Below are positions 56,805-64,000 of a DNA stretch of 64,000 nt, in pieces. The notes below the pieces were generated by a model. The model ran no database searches. It worked only from the letters and a program-made list of their open reading frames with translations, and was not told the DNA's origin. Within the stretch, counting starts at the first letter, position 1, and the number at the start of each line of letters is the position of its first letter. Origin of the DNA: Pseudomonas sp. HOU2 (GTDB lineage Bacteria > Pseudomonadota > Gammaproteobacteria > Pseudomonadales > Pseudomonadaceae); assembly GCF_040729435.1 (NCBI RefSeq), contig NZ_CP160398.1:1426001-1490000 (forward strand), written 5' to 3'. The translations under genes were made by a program, and so were the position numbers.

Positions 56805-57746
56805 TCAGGCCTCGGTGGATGCTTGTTTATAGTTGTAGCCGATCGGGTGCGGCATGTTGCGCGCCTTGGCCAGTTCGATCTGCTTCTGCCGATCGATGGC
56901 GCTGCGGCGGGTTTTCTCGCTCAGCTTGTCCCAGCAATGCGGGCAGCTGATGCCGGCCACGTAGTGCTCGGAGGCGCGATCTTCAACGCTGACCGGTGTG
57001 CGGCAGGCATGACATTGATCGTAGTCGCCTTCGCTGAGGTCGTGACGCACGGTCACGCGGTTGTCGAACACAAAGCAGTCGCCCTGCCACTTGGTCTCTT
57101 CCTGCGGCACCTCTTCGAGGTACTTCAGGATGCCGCCCTTGAGGTGGTAAACCTCTTCGAAACCCTCGCCCAGCATGTAGCTGGAGGCTTTCTCGCAGCG
57201 AATGCCGCCGGTGCAGAACATCGCGACCTTCTTGTGCACGGCCGGGTCGAAGTGTTCTTTGATGTAGTCGGGGAATTCGCGAAAACTGGTGGTTTTCGGA
57301 TCGATGGCGCCTTCGAAGGTGCCGATCGACACTTCGTAGTCGTTGCGGGTGTCGATCAGCAGCACTTCCGGGTCGCTGATCAGCGCGTTCCAGTCCTGCG
57401 GTTCGACGTAGGTGCCGACCTTTTTGTTCGGGTCCACGCCTTCGACGCCGAGGGTGACGATCTCTTTTTTCAGCTTGACCTTGGTGCGGTAGAACGGCTG
57501 CTCGTCGCAGTACGACTCTTTGTGGTCGATGTCGATCATGCGCGGGTCGTTCTTCAGCCAGGCGAGCAGGCCATCAATGCCTTCGCGGCTGCCGGACACG
57601 GTGCCGTTGATGCCTTCTTCGGCGATCAGCAGGGTGCCTTTGATACCGTTGTCGACCATCGCTTGCAGCAGAGGCTCGCGCAGGTTGACGTAATCTTCGA
57701 GGGTGACGAACTTATACAGTGCCGCCACGACAATCGGTTGTGTCAT
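56805..57746 (-). CDS. trhO: tRNA uridine-34 hydroxylase, rhodanese-related (TrhO)
   Basis: A 313-residue protein of the YceA/TrhO family, which hydroxylates the wobble uridine of certain tRNAs using O2. The central rhodanese domain has the active Cys in [16 protein letters not shown]-terminal Cys-rich segment ([19 protein letters not shown]) is typical. It starts with an ATG at 57744-57746. Confidence 0.94.
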   Translation of the reverse strand: MTQPIVVAALYKFVTLEDYVNLREPLLQAMVDNGIKGTLLIAEEGINGTVSGSREGIDGLLAWLKNDPRMIDIDHKESYCDEQPFYRTKVKLKKEIVTLGVEGVDPNKKVGTYVEPQDWNALISDPEVLLIDTRNDYEVSIGTFEGAIDPKTTSFREFPDYIKEHFDPAVHKKVAMFCTGGIRCEKASSYMLGEGFEEVYHLKGGILKYLEEVPQEETKWQGDCFVFDNRVTVRHDLSEGDYDQCHACRTPVSVEDRASEHYVAGISCPHCWDKLSEKTRRSAIDRQKQIELAKARNMPHPIGYNYKQASTEA

Positions 57747-57792
57747 GGGTATTTCTCCAGGTGGCTACCCTCGCAAAGGGTGAACCGGATTC

Positions 57793-57822
57793 AAAAAAAA
57801 CGCGCCGGGTAAGCGGCGCGTT
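57793..57822 (-). terminator. Terminator ending the DUF2059-BolA transcript
   Basis: ACGCGCC / GGCGCGT stem followed on the minus strand by eight T residues, about 160 bases beyond the bolA stop and 47 bases before trhO. Confidence 0.85.
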
Positions 57823-57868
57823 GCGGATTCTAGCAAAAACACGGTGTGTTTAGGATCTGTCAAAACTC

Positions 57869-57968
57869 TGTGGCGAGGGAGCTTGCTCCCGCTCGGCTGC
57901 GAAGCAGTCGCAAAACTCGCATCTTGGGAGTGCTGCGCACTCCAGCGGGAGCAAGCTCCCTCGCCACA
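57869..57968. repeat. REP doublet (GTGGCGAGGGAGCTTGCTCC class) after the BolA gene
   Basis: Arms 57869-57893 and 57944-57968 share TGTGGCGAGGGAGCTTGCTC. It is the second of three copies of this class in the window. Confidence 0.9.
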
Positions 57969-57984
57969 ACAGCCCTCGCAATCC

Positions 57985-58284
57985 TCATTGTTTGCTACCG
58001 CCGGCACAGGTCGGCGACGCCGGGGCGGCGCCCACTTCTGCCCATTCCTGCGGGGTGTAGGTGTGCAGCGCCAGCGCATGGAACTCGCCCATCAGCTCGC
58101 CGAGCGTGCCGTAGACTTTCTGGTGGCGCTTGACCCGGTTCAGGCCTTCGAACTGCGCGCTGACCACCACTGCCTTGAAGTGCGTCTGTAACCCGCGACT
58201 GTGCATGTGGCTTTCGTCCAGCACTTGCAGATGCTCAGGCTGCAGCAGGCCCAGCGTCGATTCGATGCGTTGTTGCATGCTCAT
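57985..58284 (-). CDS. BolA-family protein
   Basis: A 99-residue protein of the BolA family, which partners with monothiol glutaredoxins in iron-sulfur and iron metabolism. The family pattern LQVLDESHMHS, then HFKAVVVSAQFEGLNRVKRHQKVY is present with the conserved His. The ATG at 58282-58284 follows GGAG. It is 12 bases downstream of the DUF2059 gene. Confidence 0.92.
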   Translation of the reverse strand: MSMQQRIESTLGLLQPEHLQVLDESHMHSRGLQTHFKAVVVSAQFEGLNRVKRHQKVYGTLGELMGEFHALALHTYTPQEWAEVGAAPASPTCAGGSKQ

Positions 58285-58296
58285 CACGAACTCCGC

Positions 58297-58815
58297 TTAC
58301 TTCTTCTTGGCCGGCGCAGCGCCTTTCGGTGCCAGCTCGTTGGTCATGTCGTCGAGCAACTTGTTGACGACAGGCACGGCGCTTTCCAGCTTGGCCTGGG
58401 TCATCTGGGCCGATTGCTGAGTCAGCTGCGGCATTTTTTCCAGGACTTTCTTGCCCAGTGGCGACTGGTAGAACGCGACCAGGTCTTTGAGCTCCGATTC
58501 GCTGAAGTTGCTGGTGTAGAGCTTGACCATGTCAGGCTTGAGCTTGTTCCAGCCGATGGCCTGGTCCAGGGCGGCGTTGGCCTTGGCCTGGTAGGTTTCC
58601 AGTACGGCTTTCTTGGATTCCGGGGCTTTGGTCTGTTCAAAACGCTGAGCGAACATTTGCTGCACTTGCATGTACACCGGAGTGCCCAGCTTGTCAGCGT
58701 GCGCCAGGGTCAGGAAAGCTTCAGCACTGGCGTTGTGGCTGGCGGTATCGGCAAGCACCTGGCCGCTGGCGCAAACCAGTGCAACCGCGGTGCAGATGGC
58801 ACGAAGACGAGTCAT
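58297..58815 (-). CDS. DUF2059 periplasmic protein
   Basis: A 172-residue exported protein with a signal peptide (MTRLRAICTAVALVCASGQVLA) and a DUF2059 helical domain containing LVAFYQSPLGKKVLEKMPQL. The tail is Lys-rich. The function of the family is unknown. It is transcribed with the BolA gene. Confidence 0.9.
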   Translation of the reverse strand: MTRLRAICTAVALVCASGQVLADTASHNASAEAFLTLAHADKLGTPVYMQVQQMFAQRFEQTKAPESKKAVLETYQAKANAALDQAIGWNKLKPDMVKLYTSNFSESELKDLVAFYQSPLGKKVLEKMPQLTQQSAQMTQAKLESAVPVVNKLLDDMTNELAPKGAAPAKKK

Positions 58816-59008
58816 CGAGTTTCCTTTTCAGCTAGGCGAGGTAAAACCCCAAGGGCGACCATTCTGCGCCTAAAAAACCTCGTGGCTCAACCCCCGAGCC
58901 TTGCCGTGCTTGATTGGCGGGGTTTTACCGGTCAACAATCGGTTCGAGGGAACCACCTGGGCCTGACCGGGCCTAAACTGCGCAAACAGACCAACAGGAG
59001 TGTGCACG

Positions 59009-60403
<1,395 letters not shown>

Positions 60404-60404
60404 C

Positions 60405-60489
60405 AGCAAAAAGATCGCAGCCTGCGGCAGCTCCTACAGGGAAACGCATTCCAACTGCAGGAGCTGCCGCAGGCTGCGATCTTTTGCTT
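60405..60489. repeat. REP doublet (GTAGGAGCTGCCG class) between fumC and the EamA gene
   Basis: Arms AGCAAAAAGATCGCAGCCTG (from 60405) and its complement ending near 60489 form a perfect hairpin between two convergent stops, with A and T runs that would make it a two-way terminator. Confidence 0.9.
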
Positions 60490-60490
60490 T

Positions 60491-61444
60491 TCAGGCCACC
60501 CGCATGCGCCGCGCTTTCAGCCCGGCAATCAGCGACGGGCCCAACGCCACCAGCGCCGACCCCAGCACCACCAGCACCGCCCCGCCATAACCCAGCCCGT
60601 TGATCTGCTCGGCGTGGACATAGTCCGGCCACACCCCGGCGGCAATCGCCACCGCGCCAAAGGTCACCAACGGCGTGATCGCCAGCGTCGCACTGACCCG
60701 CGAGGCCTCCCAATGCGCCAGCGCCTCGGCAAAGGCACCGTAGGCAATCAGCGTGTTCATGCAGCACGCCAACAGCAGCCAGCCCTGCAACGGGCTTAGC
60801 TCCAGCGCTTTGAGTGGATGCACCCACGGCGTCAGCAGCAGCGCGCAGAACAGGTAGATCACCATCATCACCTGCAGCGAATTCCACACCGTGAGCAACT
60901 GCTTCTGACCCAGCGCATAGAAGGTCCAGACCGTCGAGGCCAAGAGCACCAGCAACACGCCGGCGGTGTAGTCCGACAATGAGGTGAGCAGTTCGGCCAG
61001 CCGTTGATTGAAAAACAGCACAAAGCCGATCAACAGCACCGCCAGGCCAATGCCCTGACCGATGCTGAAGCGCTCCTTGAACACGAACAGGCTGGCGATC
61101 AGCAACATGATCGGCCCCATCTGCACCACCAGTTGCGCAGTGCCGGGGCTCAGCAGGTTGAGGCCCATCAGGTACAACACGTAGTTGCCCACCAGCCCGA
61201 GCACCGCCATTAACACCAGCCAGCCGCCCTTTGGCCCCAGCACCTTGCGACTGGGCAAGCGCCTGACCGACGCCAGATAAATGAACAGGCATCCCCCGGA
61301 GACCAACAGGCGAAACCAGGTCACGGTGATCGGGTCCATCACCTGCAACACCTGTTTGAGCTTGATCGGCAGGATGCCCCACAAAAATGCCGTCAGCAGC
61401 GCCAGGAACAGACCGTAAACCCAGCGACCGGATGAAATGTGCAT
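60491..61444 (-). CDS. DMT-superfamily (EamA) transporter
   Basis: A 317-residue inner-membrane protein with about ten helices in two EamA-like halves (VYGLFLALLTAFLWGILPIK; YTAGVLLVLLASTVWTFYAL). Such proteins export metabolites or drugs; the substrate is unknown. The ATG at 61442-61444 is preferred over a TTG eight codons earlier. Confidence 0.9.
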   Translation of the reverse strand: MHISSGRWVYGLFLALLTAFLWGILPIKLKQVLQVMDPITVTWFRLLVSGGCLFIYLASVRRLPSRKVLGPKGGWLVLMAVLGLVGNYVLYLMGLNLLSPGTAQLVVQMGPIMLLIASLFVFKERFSIGQGIGLAVLLIGFVLFFNQRLAELLTSLSDYTAGVLLVLLASTVWTFYALGQKQLLTVWNSLQVMMVIYLFCALLLTPWVHPLKALELSPLQGWLLLACCMNTLIAYGAFAEALAHWEASRVSATLAITPLVTFGAVAIAAGVWPDYVHAEQINGLGYGGAVLVVLGSALVALGPSLIAGLKARRMRVA

Positions 61445-61654
61445 GCGAACCCCAATGCCTGCTGACAAGAGCGGTCATTCTAGGCCCGCCGTCAGCGGCA
61501 ACACAGGGACAGTTCGGGCCAGGCCGCGAATGAAACTGTGCAGGTCGCAGCATTAAATTGACGCTTAGCCGTTGATCGGCTGACCAGGCGCGCCAAGTGC
61601 TTCAGGCATAAGCTGATTGGATCCCTGCAACGGATCACTCAAGGAGCCCCGATC

Positions 61655-61843
61655 ATGTACGGAATGCGCGCCCAGGACAGCGCCCCCGCCACGCACTTTC
61701 GCAGCGACCGGTTGTGCCGGGTCAATGGCGAACTGTTTTTCTGCACGCGGGAGAACACCCTCGAAGGGCCGTTCGACAGCGCCGAGAAGGCAGAGCGGGA
61801 GATTCAGGCCTATATCGCGCGGATGCAGGCGCAGACAGCGTAG
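61655..61843 (+). CDS. Small DUF6316-type protein
   Basis: A 62-residue cytosolic protein (MYGMRAQDSAPATHFRSDRL...). It contains WFFCTRE-like text FFCTRENTLEGPFDSAE and a helical C-terminus. AAGGAG lies nine bases before the ATG. It resembles the short DUF6316 family of Pseudomonas; the function is unknown. Confidence 0.8.
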   Translation: MYGMRAQDSAPATHFRSDRLCRVNGELFFCTRENTLEGPFDSAEKAEREIQAYIARMQAQTA

Positions 61844-61847
61844 ACCT

Positions 61848-61958
61848 GTGGCGAGGGAGCTTGCTCCCGCTGGGGCGCGCAGCGGCCCTCGTTTCAGGCT
61901 TTACCGGGAAATTTCAGGTCTGCTCCGCAGCCCAGCGGGAGCAAGCTCCCTCGCCACA
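61848..61958. repeat. REP doublet (GTGGCGAGGGAGCTTGCTCC class) beside the thiolase gene
   Basis: Arms from 61848 (TGTGGCGAGGGAGCTTGCTC) and its complement at 61933-61958 lie between the convergent DUF6316 and thiolase genes; third copy of this class. Confidence 0.9.
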
Positions 61959-61975
61959 AGGATTGTGTTGGCCCG

Positions 61976-63160
61976 TCAGCGAACAGCCTCAAACAACCCC
62001 GTCGCCCCCATCCCGCCCCCCACGCACATGGTCACGATGCCGTAACGCAAATTGCGCCGCTGCAACTCCCGCACCAGATGCCCGACCTGCCGCGACCCGG
62101 TCATGCCGAACGGGTGGCCGATGGAGATCGAGCCGCCGTTGACGTTGTATTTGTCGTTGTCGATCTCCAGCCGATCGCGGGCATACAGGCACTGCGAAGC
62201 AAACGCCTCGTTGAGCTCCCACAGATCGATATCCGCCACTTGCAAGCCCTTGGCCTTGAGCAGTTTCGGCACCGAGAACACCGGGCCGATGCCCATTTCG
62301 TCCGGCTCGCAACCGGCCACGGTGAAACCACGGAAAAACGCTTTGGGCTTGAGCCCCAGTTGCAGGGCTTTTTCCAGGCTCATCACCAGCGTCATCGAGG
62401 CGCCGTCAGACAGCTGTGACGAGTTGCCGGCTGTCACGGAGCCGTCCTCGGCAAATACCGGTTTCAGTCCGGCGAGACTTTCGTAAGTGGTGTCCGGGCG
62501 GTTGCAGTCGTCGTGATCGACAATGCCGTCGAGGATCTGCACTTCGCCACTGCTCTTGTCTTCGACACGGTACTTGACCGCCATCGGCACAATTTCATCA
62601 TTGAACAGCCCGGCCGCCTGCGCCTGGGCAGTGCGCAGCTGGCTTTGCAGCGCGTAACGATCCTGGGCCTCGCGGCTCACGTCATAACGGCGCGCGACCA
62701 CTTCGGCGGTCTGGCCCATGGTGTAGTAGATGCCCGGCACCTGCTGCTTGAGCAACGGGTTGATCAGGTGATCGGTGTTGACGCTTTTCAGGGTCAGGCT
62801 GATCGACTCGACGCCACCGGCAACAATGATGTCGCTGCAACCAGAGGCGATCTGGTTGGCGGCAATCGCAATCGCCTGCAACCCCGACGAGCAGAAACGG
62901 TTGAGGGTCATGCCGGCCACACCGGTGCCCAGCCGCGACAGCACCGCCACGTTGCGGCCGATGTTGTAACCCTGCGCGCCCTCGTTGGAGCCGGCGCCGA
63001 CAATGCAGTCCTCGACGCTGGCCGGGTCGATGTCGTTGCGCGACAGCAGCGCGTTGACGCAATGGGCCGCCATGTCGTCGGGACGGGTCTGGTTGAACTT
63101 GCCGCGAAAGGACTTGGCCAGGCCGGTCCGCACGCTGTCGACGATCACCACTTCACGCAT
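61976..63160 (-). CDS. Acetyl-CoA / acyl-CoA C-acetyltransferase (thiolase)
   Basis: A 394-residue thiolase. The nucleophile Cys is in NRFCSSGLQAIAIA near residue 89; the C-terminal motifs GGSISIGHPFGMTG and CVGGGMG hold the catalytic His and Cys. It could serve beta-oxidation or acetoacetyl-CoA metabolism. The ATG at 63158-63160 follows GAGG. It is adjacent to the polyphosphate:AMP phosphotransferase gene, an arrangement also found in P. aeruginosa. Confidence 0.94.
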   Translation of the reverse strand: MREVVIVDSVRTGLAKSFRGKFNQTRPDDMAAHCVNALLSRNDIDPASVEDCIVGAGSNEGAQGYNIGRNVAVLSRLGTGVAGMTLNRFCSSGLQAIAIAANQIASGCSDIIVAGGVESISLTLKSVNTDHLINPLLKQQVPGIYYTMGQTAEVVARRYDVSREAQDRYALQSQLRTAQAQAAGLFNDEIVPMAVKYRVEDKSSGEVQILDGIVDHDDCNRPDTTYESLAGLKPVFAEDGSVTAGNSSQLSDGASMTLVMSLEKALQLGLKPKAFFRGFTVAGCEPDEMGIGPVFSVPKLLKAKGLQVADIDLWELNEAFASQCLYARDRLEIDNDKYNVNGGSISIGHPFGMTGSRQVGHLVRELQRRNLRYGIVTMCVGGGMGATGLFEAVR

Positions 63161-63263
63161 GGCATACCTCAATTGTTGTTGTCGGAGGAGAGTGAACCGA
63201 GGATAAGTCCAGCCCGCCGCCGACCGCGACAATCATTCACCTCGCGTATGCGTGTCCATCGGC

Positions 63264-64000
63264 TCAGTGCTTGTGTTTTTTCGCGTGCTTGTCGGATTTC
63301 TCGAAGGCTTCCTCGAGCGCGCGGTTGATCGTGCGCAGCACCTTGACCCGCGCCCAGCGCTTGTCATTGGCCTCGACCAGGGTCCAGGGCGAAATCTCGG
63401 TGCTGGTACGGTCGACCATGTCGCCCACAGCGGCGCGGTAGGCGTCCCACTTGTCGCGGTTGCGCCAGTCGTCCTCGGTGATCTTGAAGCGCTTGAACGG
63501 AATCTGCTCGCGGGCCTGGAAGCGCTCCATCTGCGTGTCCTTGTCGATCGCCAGCCAGAACTTGACGACGATCACCCCGGCGTCGGCGATCTGCTCTTCG
63601 AAATCGTTGATCTCGCTGTAGGCCCGCAGCCAGTCGGCCGGGCTGCAAAAGCCCTCGATCCGCTCGACCAGCACCCGGCCATACCAGGAACGATCGAACA
63701 CGGTGAACTTGCCCCGCGCCGGCAGGTGTCGCCAGAAGCGCCACAGATACGGTTGCGCACGTTCCTCCTCGGTCGGCGCGGCAATCGGCACGATATTGTA
63801 TTGACGCGGATCGAGCGCCGCCGCCACCCGGCGAATCGCCCCGCCCTTGCCCGCCGCATCGTTGCCTTCGAACACCGCCACCAGTGCATGGCGACGCATG
63901 CGTTTGTCGCGCATCAGCCCGGACAACCGTGCCTGCTCGGTAATCAGTTGTTCTTCGTAGTCTTTCTTTTCCAGCCGCTGATTGAGGTCGAGGCTGTCGA
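63264..64000 (-). CDS. pap: Polyphosphate:AMP phosphotransferase (PPK2 family), 5' end cut by window
   Basis: The open frame continues through the right edge. The visible 245 residues are the C-terminal PPK2 domain: Walker A GNDAAGKGGAIRR, the DRSWYGRVLVERIEGF motif and a basic His/Lys-rich tail (KHAKKHKH). Pap makes ADP from AMP with polyphosphate and consists of two such domains (about 500 residues), so roughly half is missing. A shorter start inside the frame is unlikely since upstream codons are in the same helical linker. Confidence 0.9.
   Translation of the reverse strand, partial: DSLDLNQRLEKKDYEEQLITEQARLSGLMRDKRMRRHALVAVFEGNDAAGKGGAIRRVAAALDPRQYNIVPIAAPTEEERAQPYLWRFWRHLPARGKFTVFDRSWYGRVLVERIEGFCSPADWLRAYSEINDFEEQIADAGVIVVKFWLAIDKDTQMERFQAREQIPFKRFKITEDDWRNRDKWDAYRAAVGDMVDRTSTEISPWTLVEANDKRWARVKVLRTINRALEEAFEKSDKHAKKHKH

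Noticed and set aside
54372..57812. Plus-strand frames of 616, 226 and 329 codons opposite the ABC, DsbA-like and trhO genes
   Set aside because: Antisense shadows; the minus-strand proteins carry clear catalytic motifs.

Overview
The window is a 64 kb chromosomal segment of a Pseudomonas, most likely from the fluorescens group. The evidence is the conserved gene order gyrA-serC-pheA-hisC-(tyrA/aroA fusion)-cmk-rpsA-ihfB, the neighbouring mtnA / MTA deaminase-ubiG-mupP-yciK block, the wbpL-wbpM-comEA end of an O-antigen locus, high GC coding sequence with RBS-led starts, and at least nine REP-doublet (REPIN-like) hairpins between genes. No tRNA, rRNA, insertion sequence, prophage or CRISPR array is visible.

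Layout. 1-3.85 kb: kdpF-kdpA-kdpB potassium ATPase operon on the minus strand (kdpB runs off the left edge), divergent from an ethanolamine permease (4.27-5.64 kb) that has a sigma-54-type promoter. 5.8-8.8 kb: a small membrane protein and a TetR regulator, convergent with a fabF-like ketosynthase plus SDR pair. 9.0-27.2 kb: ComEA-like protein and a complete O-antigen locus of the ABC-transporter type, all on the minus strand. It holds rmlB-rmlD-rmlA, a GT2 and a WbpV-like reductase in one unit; wzm-wzt, a 957-residue pyruvyltransferase / coiled-coil protein and two glycosyltransferases in a second; then an acyltransferase, wbpL and wbpM. 27.4-39.5 kb: the gyrA...ihfB-LapA-domain housekeeping series. 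40-46.1 kb: mtnA, MTA deaminase, ubiG, mupP, yciK and a GGDEF diguanylate cyclase. 46.3-49.6 kb: an UndA-type 1-alkene-forming diiron oxidase and a GGDEF-EAL membrane protein. 49.7-54.4 kb: a 1,538-residue toxin-like protein with a C-terminal deaminase-like motif. 54.4-58.8 kb: ABC exporter, DsbA-family protein, trhO, BolA and a DUF2059 protein. 59-64 kb: fumC, a DMT transporter, a small DUF6316 protein, a thiolase and the C-terminal part of a polyphosphate:AMP phosphotransferase.

How the genes work together. WbpM, the WbpV-like reductase and WbpL can make and transfer a QuiNAc-type first sugar to undecaprenyl phosphate. RmlB/D/A supply a dTDP-6-deoxyhexose, although rmlC is not here. The GT2, GT4 and GT8-like enzymes extend the chain, and Wzm/Wzt export it. 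Wzt carries a carbohydrate-recognition domain, which in other systems reads a terminal cap; the adjacent pyruvyltransferase with a 46-48-residue repeated coiled coil is a good candidate for the capping and length-measuring protein (inference).

The most interesting items are this putative capping protein, the giant deaminase-tipped toxin without an adjacent immunity gene, the UndA homologue whose iron-ligand positions match the known enzyme, and two sigma-54-like promoters. All calls come from reading the sequence; no database search was run.
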